Assembly (NCBI GenBank): GCA_015067185.1
Contig: SVMZ01000014.1
Location: forward strand, 1 to 63,275
Reading direction: 5' to 3'
Source of the DNA: Oscillospiraceae bacterium
Lineage (GTDB): Bacteria > Bacillota > Clostridia > Oscillospirales > Ruminococcaceae
Length of the DNA: 63,275 nt
The notes beneath the pieces are model-generated. The model ran no database searches. It saw only the letters and a program-made list of their open reading frames with translations, and was not told where the DNA came from. Made by a program: the position numbers and the translations under genes. Shown here one piece after another: positions 53,796 to 62,660 of this stretch. The number at the start of each line of letters is the position of its first letter. Position 1 is the first letter of the stretch.

Positions 53796-55451
53796 CTATC
53801 CTTCCACTTCTATGGTTATTTCGCATTTCCTCTGCACTTCCACAGCGATCGGCAGCCAGATAAAACCGCCTACCTGATGAAAACCGTATACATCCGGAGT
53901 ACAGCTGAACTTTTCGGCCCTCATAACAATCTTCCCTATGCGCAGCACATTGTCACCTACAACTATCTCACCGCTTCGAATGATGGGCAGTATAAATTTG
54001 GCAGGATGAGCAGATTCTACTGTGATCGTCACCTTTTCTCCAAAGGAATAACCAATCTTCCAATCTTCCCCCTGAGCACAAAGCGCACAGGCTCCAGTCT
54101 GCATCAGCGTTACGCCGGATTCGGTCAGGTTATCGCTGCCATTTTCAAAAACAAGTCGCGGGGTCATACAGGAGGTCTGATCCGCATTGCGCAGATACTG
54201 CATGTTCAGCGGTTCTGCGGGATAATATTCACGTGTAGTTGCCGCACACACCGGTGTTTTCCCATGCATCAGCAACGTCATGGATCCCCCGCCGTTTTCC
54301 GCTCCCGGATAACGGCATACATCATCGGCAGAAACCGTTGCACGCCAACCCCTATGAGACACCAGCGCCACATTTCCGTTCTGAAAAAACTTCATACCGT
54401 ATCCGCTTTCGCACGGCAAAACCGTACGGCTTACTTCTGCGGGTTCTGACAACACCAATGCAGCCAGTGCCTTGGCATGGCAGAAGCTGTGGTGAAGGCA
54501 GGTTGGCTCTCCTGCTTGCACCGCCATCGGCAAACCAAGCAAACCATCATGGGTGCAGCTTTCGTAAAGAGACAATACTCTCTCACAGGCATCCGCAAAC
54601 AACGGCTCATCCAAAACCAGAGCCAATCCTTCGATCATGCCGTCCGACGTACGACTACCCCACCAGGTCCATTTGTTGTGGCGGCTGCCCCACGAATTGT
54701 CAATACCGCCATCCGGCAGCAGAAACTCCATATGGTCACGGAATCTCTTCCGATAAAATTCCTCTTGCCTTCCTGTCAGCGATGCGTACCGCAGCAGCAG
54801 AGGCAGAGATTCTTCCATGTCATATCCTATGTCAATATAGCGGCAGCCCGCTGCCGTTTTCGTATCTATAGGGGTACCCTCACCGAAAAGCAATCCATTT
54901 TCATCAAACTGCCCTCGGCATATTGCCTCAGCCTCGTTGGCTTTTTCCAGATATTTCTGATCTCCTGTCAGTTTCCATGCAATCGCCTGCTCACAGGCTG
55001 TTCCCGCACAATAGTTAATTACGGGCTGGATTTGCAGCAGCTTTTCATAAACAAAATCCGAAAGCTGTATTAACTGCGCCAACCAGGCATCATACATTTC
55101 GCGGGGAAGTTTATCTCCAAAATGATAAAGTGCCTCTCCAATGGACATAGCCGAAAATGCGGTAATCCCCTTCCATTCGTGGCCCGCGTCATTACGCCAG
55201 CTTCCGTCCGGTCTGGAAAGACAATATTGCGACCATTCTATTAAGCGGTTTGCTTTTTCCAGATAATCGTATTCACCGGTTTTGACATACAACAATGTCA
55301 ATGGAAAAACCAGGTCTGCTATTCTGCCATGTATGACATGACAAGCAGGACAGAGGATTGCACCATCCAAATGCGGAGAATGTGATTTCACGCTGTAACT
55401 AAGCAGCGTGTCGCACCATTCTTTCATCAGTCTGTAAGCCCGTTCTCTCAT
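53796..55451 (-). CDS. Alpha/alpha-toroid glycan-active enzyme of unassigned family
   Basis: This 551-residue protein has an N-terminal (alpha/alpha)6-toroid-like part, rich in Trp and repeated helical hairpins (YLEKANRLIEWSQYCLSRPDGSWRNDAGHEWKGI; WGSRHNKWTWWGSRTSDG), and a beta-rich C-terminal domain from about residue 370. This architecture fits unsaturated uronyl hydrolases and alginate/heparin-lyase-like enzymes, but no signature decides between them. There is no signal peptide. It is upstream of pflB on the same strand and divergent from the sugar isomerase operon, which suggests a shared carbohydrate theme. Confidence 0.6.
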   Translation of the reverse strand: MRERAYRLMKEWCDTLLSYSVKSHSPHLDGAILCPACHVIHGRIADLVFPLTLLYVKTGEYDYLEKANRLIEWSQYCLSRPDGSWRNDAGHEWKGITAFSAMSIGEALYHFGDKLPREMYDAWLAQLIQLSDFVYEKLLQIQPVINYCAGTACEQAIAWKLTGDQKYLEKANEAEAICRGQFDENGLLFGEGTPIDTKTAAGCRYIDIGYDMEESLPLLLRYASLTGRQEEFYRKRFRDHMEFLLPDGGIDNSWGSRHNKWTWWGSRTSDGMIEGLALVLDEPLFADACERVLSLYESCTHDGLLGLPMAVQAGEPTCLHHSFCHAKALAALVLSEPAEVSRTVLPCESGYGMKFFQNGNVALVSHRGWRATVSADDVCRYPGAENGGGSMTLLMHGKTPVCAATTREYYPAEPLNMQYLRNADQTSCMTPRLVFENGSDNLTESGVTLMQTGACALCAQGEDWKIGYSFGEKVTITVESAHPAKFILPIIRSGEIVVGDNVLRIGKIVMRAEKFSCTPDVYGFHQVGGFIWLPIAVEVQRKCEITIEVEG

Positions 55452-55514
55452 GGCTCTCCCTCCGTACTTCTCTTACATAAAACCATTATAACACAGGAGA
55501 AACTCAAAAACAAC

Positions 55515-55571
55515 TTGAAATCTGCCTGTTCCTAAAGTATAATAAAAATAGCCGTATTCCGGCAGGAATAC
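55515..55571 (+). promoter_or_regulatory. Promoter and candidate operator of the sugar isomerase operon
   Basis: TTGAAA (55515-55520), 17-bp spacer, TATAAT (55538-55543). Ten bases downstream of the -10 box lies a perfect palindrome GTATTCC-GGCA-GGAATAC (55554-55571), well placed for a repressor. Confidence 0.72.
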
Positions 55572-55605
55572 ACATTTTATCCCCATACACCGGGAGGTTT
55601 TTACT

Positions 55606-56451
55606 TTGGACCTGAAATTTGCCATCTATTCTCAATTCACCGATAAAATTGACCAGCTGGGCGCCTCCGGTGCGGCAGAATATGCCCTTCGACTCGGTTT
55701 TTCCGCCGCTGAACTTTTTTCCTCCACCGAAGGCGGCGAAGATATCCTTTCTGATCTTACCACTGTCCGTGGCATCCATACTACCATGAAGGAACATAAC
55801 CTGCCCGTGGTGTGCTACTCGGTCTATTCCAATCTCTGGCATAATCCCAATGCAGAAAAAATACTGATGCAAAAAGCTGAATTCGCCTCGGAACTGGAAT
55901 GTCCCTATCTCCACCACACCCTTTTCCCACCCTATTCGCTGCAGCAGGGCGATCCCTCCTATGAGGAAGTGCTTGAAAAAATTGCCGATTCTGCCGCAAA
56001 AATTGCAGACCATGCCGCCCAATACGGCGTTACCTGCCTCTATGAAGATCAGGGTATCTACTTCAACAATGTGGAAGGTTATGACGGATTCTGGCAGGAG
56101 ATGCGCCGCCGCTGCAAAAACGTGGGCATCTGTGCCGATTTCGGCAATATTCTCTTTGTAGACGGAAAACCGCAGGATTTTCTGACACGGTTTGTTTCGG
56201 AGGTTAAGCATGTCCACATCAAAGATTATCTGCGTAAAACAGTTGACCGCTCTCCCGGTCTTTACTGGTCTCAGGCCCGTAAAAATCTCTGGCTGCGCGA
56301 TACAATGGTCGGCCACGGTGTGGTTGACTTTGAACCCTGTATGAAACTGCTGCAGGATGCCGGCTACCACGGCTTCTATGCCCTTGAACTGGGACACCCC
56401 GAACCCTTTGAAGACGGTGTGCGTCAGGCCATGGAATATCTCACCCGCTGA
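55606..56451 (+). CDS. Sugar phosphate isomerase/epimerase, first copy (TTG start)
   Basis: This 281-residue TIM-barrel protein of the xylose-isomerase-like (AP endonuclease 2) family has metal-binding Glu/His/Asp residues in TCLYEDQGIY, HVHIKDYLR, VGICADFGN and YALELGHPEP. Such enzymes act on keto-sugars, inosose or related acids. The start is TTG 55606, 8 nt after GGGAGG; no ATG is close. It is the first of three genes with a second isomerase and an oxidoreductase. Confidence 0.87.
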   Translation: MDLKFAIYSQFTDKIDQLGASGAAEYALRLGFSAAELFSSTEGGEDILSDLTTVRGIHTTMKEHNLPVVCYSVYSNLWHNPNAEKILMQKAEFASELECPYLHHTLFPPYSLQQGDPSYEEVLEKIADSAAKIADHAAQYGVTCLYEDQGIYFNNVEGYDGFWQEMRRRCKNVGICADFGNILFVDGKPQDFLTRFVSEVKHVHIKDYLRKTVDRSPGLYWSQARKNLWLRDTMVGHGVVDFEPCMKLLQDAGYHGFYALELGHPEPFEDGVRQAMEYLTR

Positions 56452-56505
56452 ATCTGTTCTGTTATAAAACAATCAATCCACTCATTATATTAAGGAGGTA
56501 CCCTT

Positions 56506-57342
56506 ATGAAAATCGGAACCTGTGTACGTTTCCGCTCTGTCAGTGCATTGGAAGAACAGCTGTCCCTGCTGCAGAAATACGGTTTCACCACCTGCCAGCT
56601 GCTCGCATGGGAGCCTGAACTCTGGACCGACGAAAACGCTGCTGTTATCAACGAGCTTTTCCCTAAATACGGTGTCACCATCTCCGCCTTCTGGTGCGGT
56701 TGGGAAGGCCCGAAGGTATGGGATTTCTATGACGGACAGCTTACCCTTGGTCTTGTCCCCTCTGATTACCGCCAAATGCGTATCAAAAACCTCTGCGACG
56801 GCGCCGACTTCGCCAAAAAGCTGGGCATCACCGATATTGTCACTCATATGGGCTTTATTCCCGAAAATCCCTATGATCCCAACTTCGCATCCTTCTGTGT
56901 TGCTGTCCGTGTTGTTGCCAATCATCTCAAAGCCAACGGGCAGTTCCTGCTGTTTGAAACCGGTCAGGAAACCCCTGTAACCATGCTGCGCTGCTTTGAA
57001 ACGGTAGGCACAGACAATCTGGGGGTCAATCTGGATACCGCCAACCTGATTCTCTACGGCAAAGCCAACCCTGTAGATTCTCTGGATGTCTTCGGAAAAT
57101 ATGTCCGCAACCTTCATGCCAAAGACGGCTTCTATCCCACCGATGGCCATCATCTCGGCCGCGAAGTCAAGGTCGGCCAGGGCAAGGTGGATTTCCCCGC
57201 CCTTTTCCGCCGGCTGAAGGAGTTAAACTATGATTCCCACGTCACCATCGAGTATGAACTCGCAGGTGATGACCGTCTGGATATCATCCTCGAGACCCGC
57301 GATTATCTTCAGCAGATCATCGATGAGGTATACGGTAAATAA
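56506..57342 (+). CDS. Sugar phosphate isomerase/epimerase, second copy
   Basis: This 278-residue xylose-isomerase-like barrel differs clearly from the upstream copy. Metal residues are visible in LLFETGQETP, GVNLDTANLILYG, NLHAKDGFYP and VTIEYEL, the last a C-terminal Glu. AAGGAGG precedes the ATG. It would probably act on the same carbohydrate pathway as its neighbours, perhaps epimerising the product of the oxidoreductase. Confidence 0.9.
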   Translation: MKIGTCVRFRSVSALEEQLSLLQKYGFTTCQLLAWEPELWTDENAAVINELFPKYGVTISAFWCGWEGPKVWDFYDGQLTLGLVPSDYRQMRIKNLCDGADFAKKLGITDIVTHMGFIPENPYDPNFASFCVAVRVVANHLKANGQFLLFETGQETPVTMLRCFETVGTDNLGVNLDTANLILYGKANPVDSLDVFGKYVRNLHAKDGFYPTDGHHLGREVKVGQGKVDFPALFRRLKELNYDSHVTIEYELAGDDRLDIILETRDYLQQIIDEVYGK

Positions 57343-57361
57343 TTCACAGGAGACTATAACT

Positions 57362-58306
57362 ATGGAGCTTCGTTACGGCATTCTGAGCACCTCTTCCATT
57401 GCTCCCCGCTTCCTTGCTGCCGTCCGTGCAGGTAATGCCGGACAGATTCTGGCCTTATCCTCACGCACTCTTGAAAAAGCAAGAGATAAGGCACAGCTTT
57501 GGGACATCCCCCGGGCTTACGGCAGCCATCTTGAACTTCTGGAAGATGACGATATCAACATTGTATATATTTCCAATGTCAACTCCCAGCATTATCCTTG
57601 GGCCAAAGCCGCTTTGGAGCACGGCAAGCACGTCATCTGCGAAAAACCCTGCACTACCTCCGCCGTGCAGACCCATGAACTCTATACACTGGCAAGAGAA
57701 AAGGGACTGTTTTTCATGGAGGCTGAGAAAATGCTGTTTCTTCCCGCCATTCAGGAGGTGCGCCGCCGTATTGAAGAAGGTGCACTGGGAACGGTTTGGA
57801 TGGCAGAATTAAATCACAGCTTTTCTGCTGCATATAATACCTGGATGTTTGACGCACAGGCAGGCGGCGGTCCGCTGCTCTCCAGCGGCATCTATGCGGT
57901 GCAGCTGCTGATCTGGCTGTTCGGCGGTATCCAAAATATCCACGGTACGGCAAGCAAAACAGAAACCGGTGTGGAGTGGCAGTATGTTCTCTCCGGTGAA
58001 ACGGAAAGCGGTGTATTATTCTCTGCCAAAAACAGCACCCGTGCCGTTCTGGAAAACACCGCCCGCATCTTCGGCACCAACGGCTGGATAGAGATTCCCG
58101 AATACTGGAAAGCGCGCAAAGCCATTTTTCATCTGAATGGCAAAGAGCCGGAAACCGTTGTTTTTCCCTGTGAGCATGAGTTAATTTATGAGGCACAGCA
58201 TATTGTACACTGCCTTGAAAACGGACTGCTGACCAGCCCTGTGGTCACTGAAGAAATTTCTGTCCGCGGCATACAGGCCATTGAAACAGTGAAAAACACC
58301 TGGTGA
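57362..58306 (+). CDS. Gfo/Idh/MocA-family oxidoreductase
   Basis: This 314-residue NAD(P)-dependent sugar dehydrogenase has an N-terminal Rossmann domain (RYGILSTSSIAPRFLAAVRA) and the EKPCTTSA motif near residue 98, whose Lys is catalytic. The substrate His region is less clear. The start is ATG 57362, 20 bp after the previous stop. It is the last gene of the isomerase operon. Its stop lies right at the junction with mobile-element debris, so the native terminator may have been lost. Confidence 0.91.
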   Translation: MELRYGILSTSSIAPRFLAAVRAGNAGQILALSSRTLEKARDKAQLWDIPRAYGSHLELLEDDDINIVYISNVNSQHYPWAKAALEHGKHVICEKPCTTSAVQTHELYTLAREKGLFFMEAEKMLFLPAIQEVRRRIEEGALGTVWMAELNHSFSAAYNTWMFDAQAGGGPLLSSGIYAVQLLIWLFGGIQNIHGTASKTETGVEWQYVLSGETESGVLFSAKNSTRAVLENTARIFGTNGWIEIPEYWKARKAIFHLNGKEPETVVFPCEHELIYEAQHIVHCLENGLLTSPVVTEEISVRGIQAIETVKNTW

Positions 58307-58307
58307 C

Positions 58308-58814
58308 CAAAAGCCGCATCCGGACAGATTCCCAATACCAGACAATTCTGTTGCCAAGATAGGCGAGCTTTATGCATCCTCCGGCATGACAGCAGATCAG
58401 GCTTTTATTGAGATGATCTGTGATGCCGAAGGAGATATGAACATCTTTGAGGGCAAGCTGGAGGTAACAGCAGCTCCTTATGCGGAGTTTTTGCAGACAG
58501 CCAAACAGGAAACAAAAGAAAGCGAAAGCCGAATCAAAGCCAAAGCGGAAGCGGAGGTTTATGGGGAGGATGAAGAGTTTAGCAGAAACCCAGAAGAAAG
58601 AAGACGTGCACTTCGCAAAGGGGAAATGGTAAACAAATTTTATAAAAAAGTAAACTGGAAGCTTTATTATGAAAAGTTGAATTCTCAAGAATACAATTCG
58701 GAGTTTTATGATGATGGCAAAATAGCGTATATGATTATTGGCGATCAAAAATTAACACTGGAAATGCAGGAGAATGGTGAATTTTCAGTTATAAAAATTG
58801 AAAGGAATAACAAA
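58308..58814 (+). pseudogene. 5'-truncated mobile-element protein fragment
   Basis: A reading frame with strong protein character but no start begins abruptly next to the oxidoreductase stop. It reads DRFPIPDNSVAKIGELYASSGMTADQAFIEMICDAEGDMNIFEGKLEV and runs through a charged region (ETKESESRIKAKAEAE) typical of large polyvalent proteins of conjugative elements or phages. The same frame stays open to 59423 but loses protein-like character after 58815. It is the C-terminal part of a larger gene deleted on the left. Confidence 0.6.
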
Positions 58815-58815
58815 T

Positions 58816-59028
58816 ATGCCAGAGTTTCAACAGACATGGGACGAGCTGAAAAAAATATCGAAAGAAAAGGCGTTTCCGGGATGCGTGACAGAGACGGCAT
58901 TAGGAACAATCGACTCAGCCAAAGACTGGAACAAAACAAAGGAAGAGGTTTTTCGGATAATGAGAGAGGCGACAACGGCACGAGAAGTGATCAAGAAGCT
59001 GCAGCCGATAATCGCAAGGGAGAAGTAG
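58816..59028 (+). CDS. Small conserved mobile-element protein
   Basis: This 70-residue protein, MPEFQQTWDELKKISKEKAF and on to KLQPIIAREK, is helical and charged. It starts at ATG 58816 about 9 nt after AAAGGA. It is in a different frame from the neighbouring fragments and looks intact. I associate it with accessory proteins of conjugative elements or prophages but cannot name a function. Confidence 0.55.
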   Translation: MPEFQQTWDELKKISKEKAFPGCVTETALGTIDSAKDWNKTKEEVFRIMREATTAREVIKKLQPIIAREK

Positions 59029-59042
59029 AGGAAAACTTTTCT

Positions 59043-59162
59043 ATGAATGCTGATGTGGAAAGCGTTGGCAATCTTGTTGCACTCCACAATTTGAATTCAG
59101 AGAAGCTGTGGAAAAGTTTAAAGCTTGGCGGCTTCCCGATGCCGAGCATTGCTGCCACTAAA
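59043..59162 (+). pseudogene. 3'-truncated mobile-element large protein fragment
   Basis: From ATG 59043, behind GAGG, the sequence reads SVGNLVALHNLNSEKLWKSLKLGGFPMPSIAATK. This is a segment I recognise from large polyvalent proteins of phages and conjugative elements. After residue 40 similarity stops and unrelated sequence with a terminator follows. It is the N-terminal stub of a much longer gene. Confidence 0.6.
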
Positions 59163-59203
59163 ACAGTATACTCTTCCGCTGGCACTATCTTTACTCTTTA
59201 TAA

Positions 59204-59242
59204 AAAACAAGTGTCTCCTATTCCGGAGACACTTGTTTTTTT
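59204..59242. terminator. Bidirectional terminator after the element debris
   Basis: AAAACAAGTGTCTCC / GGAGACACTTGTTTT stem with T-runs, between the fragments and the convergent YgjV-like gene. Confidence 0.86.
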
Positions 59243-59260
59243 CATTACCATATTGTCAGG

Positions 59261-59785
59261 TCAAGCCGCCTCGACCTTATTTTTCTTTTTTCTGTTGCGC
59301 ACCAAAACGGATATCACCGCAGCAAGGAACAGCACAACATGGGTGAACAGGTTACCGTATGCACCTGCCAGAATGTCATATATGATCCACAGCGTAGAGT
59401 TGAGCACGAAAAGCATACGGTAATATTTCGCATTGCTTCGTGACATGCTCAATACAAAAACCAAAGCCGCAATCAGCGTAACAACATCATACCATGCCTT
59501 CAGTGTGATGATATTCACAACGGTAAATGAAAGTGCATGACCAATAATCGCTGCAAGGGGCACTTTTTTCCCTTTTGATGTGTAACAATAGTTTACTATA
59601 AGCTGCAAACAGGCCAAAAAGCAGATAAGCGCTCCACTATATCCTCCTACGATCACATAACTTACAGAAATCAGAAAATTTCCCAAAAAGCTGAAGATGA
59701 TCACGTTTTTCATTTTCTTGTTGAACGGCTCACACAAACCCAAAACCGTTGCCATCAACGATGCTGCATACGATATAAATTCCAT
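59261..59785 (-). CDS. YgjV-like inner membrane protein
   Basis: This 174-residue membrane protein has about five to six hydrophobic segments and ends with a basic tail (RNRKKKNKVEAA). The layout and FNKKMKNVIIFSFLGNFLISVSYVIVGGYSGA resemble the YgjV/Imp family. The function is unknown. It has its own promoter and is convergent with the element fragments. Confidence 0.8.
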   Translation of the reverse strand: MEFISYAASLMATVLGLCEPFNKKMKNVIIFSFLGNFLISVSYVIVGGYSGALICFLACLQLIVNYCYTSKGKKVPLAAIIGHALSFTVVNIITLKAWYDVVTLIAALVFVLSMSRSNAKYYRMLFVLNSTLWIIYDILAGAYGNLFTHVVLFLAAVISVLVRNRKKKNKVEAA

Positions 59786-59844
59786 AATTTCTCCTTTTTC
59801 TCGCTTTCTGTCTATTCCTTTTCCAAATTGACACAGCGTATTTT

Positions 59845-59872
59845 ATTATATCGTTTTTCTCCGTTTTGTCAA
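59845..59872 (-). promoter_or_regulatory. Promoter of the YgjV-like gene
   Basis: On the minus strand: TTGACA (59867-59872), 16-bp spacer, TATAAT (59845-59850). Confidence 0.76.
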
Positions 59873-59903
59873 TAGAAAACTTCTCAAACCACAAAAATGA
59901 ACC

Positions 59904-59932
59904 TTGTAAATCACTTCGCAAAGTTGTATAAT
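59904..59932 (+). promoter_or_regulatory. Promoter of the third isomerase gene
   Basis: TTGTAA (59904-59909), 17-bp spacer, TATAAT (59927-59932). Confidence 0.74.
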
Positions 59933-59991
59933 AGTCCATATAAATCCCCCATTCCTGTGGGGCAAAATAAAACAAAAAAAGAGGTATTGAT

Positions 59992-60903
59992 ATGATTAAA
60001 ATTGCTGTACAGACCGGTGGTCCCGAGGAATATCTTGGTATTGATGCAGCTTATCGTCTGATCAAAGAATGCGGATTCGACGGCGTTGATGCCAATATTG
60101 ACCATTTGGCTTCTTACAGACAGATTAGCCAAAAAGAAATCCCGCAGGCACTTCTTGGTGACAAGGTAGACTTTGAGCTTTTCAAGCCCTGGAAAGATGC
60201 CGCTGAAAAATACGGTCTGGATAACTATCAGGCGCATGCTCCCTTCCCCTCCTATCTTTACAATGAGCCGGAGTACAACGATATCATCATCAAAATGCTT
60301 AAAAATATGATCCGCGGCTGCGACTACATCAACTGCCGCAATCTGATCATCCACCCCTTCTTCTGCAGTTATGATCATCAGATGGATCCCAAAACCGAGC
60401 GTGAAGTAAACATTGAACGTTATTCCGCTCTGATTCCCGAAGCCAAAGAATACGGTGTCACCCTCTGCCTGGAAAACATGTTTTCCGGACGCCGCGGAAA
60501 GATCTATGCATCCTGCTGCTCCAACATCGACAACGCCTGCAGCTATATCGATACCCTCAACGATATCGCCGGTGAGAAACTCTTCGGCTTCTGTCTGGAT
60601 ACCGGTCACCTGCTGCTCATCGGCGGCGACATCAAGGAGACCATGATCAAACTGGGCGACCGCATTTCCGCCTTCCACATCCACGACAACGACGGCTGTG
60701 ATGATCTCCACCTCGCTCCCTACATGGGCGTTCAGGATTGGGACCGTTTTATAGAAGGTCTGCGCGTCTGCGGCTTTGACAAGACCATGAGCTTTGAAAC
60801 ATTCAACATCTGGAACGTGGTGGACAAAGAGCTCTGCCCCTCTATGATGCGTTTCATCGCAGAGACCGGCCGCATGTTTGTTCGCCGCGCCCAGGAAGCA
60901 TAA
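59992..60903 (+). CDS. Sugar phosphate isomerase/epimerase, third copy
   Basis: This 303-residue xylose-isomerase-like barrel shows metal residues in VTLCLENMFSG, GFCLDTGHLLL, AFHIHDNDGCDD and MSFETFN. AGAGG precedes the ATG. It is separated from the operon at 55.6-58.3 kb by the element debris and the YgjV-like gene, and may once have been closer to that operon. Its exact sugar is not readable. Confidence 0.91.
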   Translation: MIKIAVQTGGPEEYLGIDAAYRLIKECGFDGVDANIDHLASYRQISQKEIPQALLGDKVDFELFKPWKDAAEKYGLDNYQAHAPFPSYLYNEPEYNDIIIKMLKNMIRGCDYINCRNLIIHPFFCSYDHQMDPKTEREVNIERYSALIPEAKEYGVTLCLENMFSGRRGKIYASCCSNIDNACSYIDTLNDIAGEKLFGFCLDTGHLLLIGGDIKETMIKLGDRISAFHIHDNDGCDDLHLAPYMGVQDWDRFIEGLRVCGFDKTMSFETFNIWNVVDKELCPSMMRFIAETGRMFVRRAQEA

Positions 60904-61515
60904 TCCTTTTTAATCTCTTTTATTCCTGGCCACACAATCCTATCATAGTAGGATTACAAAGAAGTTTCACTGTTGTGAAATCAAAAGGCTCCCGCTGCCG
61001 GCGGAGGCCAAACAAACCGTTTGCTAAAACGTGTCGAAGTATTTGCTTCGACACGTTTTTATTTAGTAAAATAAGATTCCATCAACACTCTTTTATCCTT
61101 TAAATTAACGCAAAAATACACAACCGCATTCGGTTTTATCGCTGTATACTGACAGTTATATATTTCATTATTTGCTCTTCGTTGCTGAATATATCGATTC
61201 ACTTTTCCGCAAACAAACTACTATCTGCAGAACGTCTCATACATGCGGTTTATGTTCAGCACAAACACTATACTCTTTAAATCCACCCTTTCTTTATCCT
61301 CATTGCTAAGATTCCCTCAAAATAAAAGCACCCGAAAACACGAGGGTCTTCGGGTACTCGCAAGGCGCTTTGCAAAGAATACCAGCCAAAGCGGAATCTT
61401 TGCCCCCACTGTTGCCGTAAGTAATGCCTTTTGCTCCGCTCTCAGCAGGAATAAACTTTATAAAACTACTCTTTTTCCAACTCTACCTTATAATCACGTA
61501 TGGTATCATTCTTTT
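60904..61515. other. Gene-free stretch with two hairpins
   Basis: I see no supported gene in these 612 bp. A terminator for the isomerase lies at 61026-61060. A second hairpin with CCCGAA / TTCGGG arms lies near 61331-61351, about 160 bp downstream of the carbon-nitrogen hydrolase on its strand. A plus-strand frame from 61243 runs antisense into that hydrolase and is not convincing. Confidence 0.65.
61026..61062 (+). terminator. Terminator of the third isomerase gene
   Basis: AAAACGTGTCGAAG / CTTCGACACGTTTTT stem with a 6-nt loop, about 120 bp past the stop. Confidence 0.85.
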
Positions 61516-62295
61516 TCAGTAAAGCTCCGGGCGTCTGTCACGGAACACCGGTATGCTGCCGCGAATATCAGAAAGAATCTGTATATCACAGGCTGCAGAT
61601 ATAATTTCTTCCTTTTCTCCGGCAAGCACAAGCGTTTTCCCAAAAGGTTCGATTATGGCGGAATTACCGCCATATACAGTTTTACCGGCTGTCCCGCAGG
61701 AATTACAACATACTACAAACATCTGATTTTCAATTGCTCTGGCGGTGGTAATTGTGCGCAGATGGAAGATGCGTTCCTTAGGCCACTGGGACACTACAAA
61801 AAGCATATCTAATCCCTGTAAAGCAAGGCTGCGGGTCAGTTCGGGAAAACGCACATCATAACAGATGATAATACCACACTTTATGCCATCAAGTATAAAA
61901 CTGCACAGGTGATCGCCACAGGTATAGTAGTCATCTTCTCCCATAGGCGTAAACAGATGCGTCTTATCATATTCAGCAATACACACGCCATCTTTATCAA
62001 AAACCATTGCCGTATTGAATACTTTACCATCCCGAACATTTGATACCGAACCTGCTACAATATTGACACCGTACTGCCTTGCCAGCCCTCCGATACGGGA
62101 TTTCACCTCATCTCCAGCCTTACAGGATACCTCCGCAAGGTTTTCTTTAGGAAAAAATCCGGTATTCCACGTCTCCGGCAATACCAATACGTCTGGGCTC
62201 TCCTTCATCGCATTACAAATTAACTGTTCTGCGTGTTCAAAGTTCTCCTCCGAACAGCCGAGCTTCATATTCATTTGCAGACAGGTCACCTTCAT
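61516..62295 (-). CDS. Carbon-nitrogen hydrolase (nitrilase superfamily, omega-amidase-like)
   Basis: This hydrolase has 259 residues from ATG 62295. The catalytic triad is readable: Glu41 in LPETWNTGF, Lys111 in EYDKTHLF and Cys145 in IICYDVRFPE. The length and motifs match YafV/Nit2-type omega-amidases, which deaminate alpha-ketoglutaramate, alpha-ketosuccinamate or deaminated glutathione. GAGGTG precedes the ATG, and a GTG at 62307 lies inside that site. It is monocistronic, with mobile-element debris upstream. Confidence 0.9.
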   Translation of the reverse strand: MKVTCLQMNMKLGCSEENFEHAEQLICNAMKESPDVLVLPETWNTGFFPKENLAEVSCKAGDEVKSRIGGLARQYGVNIVAGSVSNVRDGKVFNTAMVFDKDGVCIAEYDKTHLFTPMGEDDYYTCGDHLCSFILDGIKCGIIICYDVRFPELTRSLALQGLDMLFVVSQWPKERIFHLRTITTARAIENQMFVVCCNSCGTAGKTVYGGNSAIIEPFGKTLVLAGEKEEIISAACDIQILSDIRGSIPVFRDRRPELY

Positions 62296-62393
62296 ACCAA
62301 TTTTCACCTCATTAAATTACAATTTATCAGTTCATGTTGTGTATACCAAAGATACCGCAAATTTTCCGCAAAGTCAAGATTGAATTGTAAAAA

Positions 62394-62660
62394 TCAAGAC
62401 CCAGAAAAGCCTTGATTTACAGGGGTTCTCGGGGTCTTTGTTCTTGTCAAAAGGTGCGGGTATCTCGCCATTGTCTTTTTAGTTCCATCAAGGCAAAAAT
62501 TTTTATCCTTTTCCTTTCTGCATTCCCAAACCAAACCACATTTTTTGCATTTACACGAAATCTTTGTTCGAGAATCAACATATTTTTCCAGCACTTCAAC
62601 TTGAATTTCTTTTTCAACAATTTCTTCAATAAACTGCTGATGAGATTTCTTCGCACCCAC
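62394..62660 (-). pseudogene. Truncated zinc-ribbon/endonuclease-associated protein fragment
   Basis: From GTG 62660, 7 nt after GGAGG, the frame reads MGAKKSHQQFIEEIVEKEI, continuing VLEKYVDSRTKISCKCKKCGLVWECRKEK. This treble-clef/zinc-ribbon unit often begins phage-type homing endonucleases. After about 50 residues the similarity stops and the tail is unrelated, so the gene is cut. It lies between two hairpins of the CCCGAA/TTCGGG type and belongs to element debris. Confidence 0.6.
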
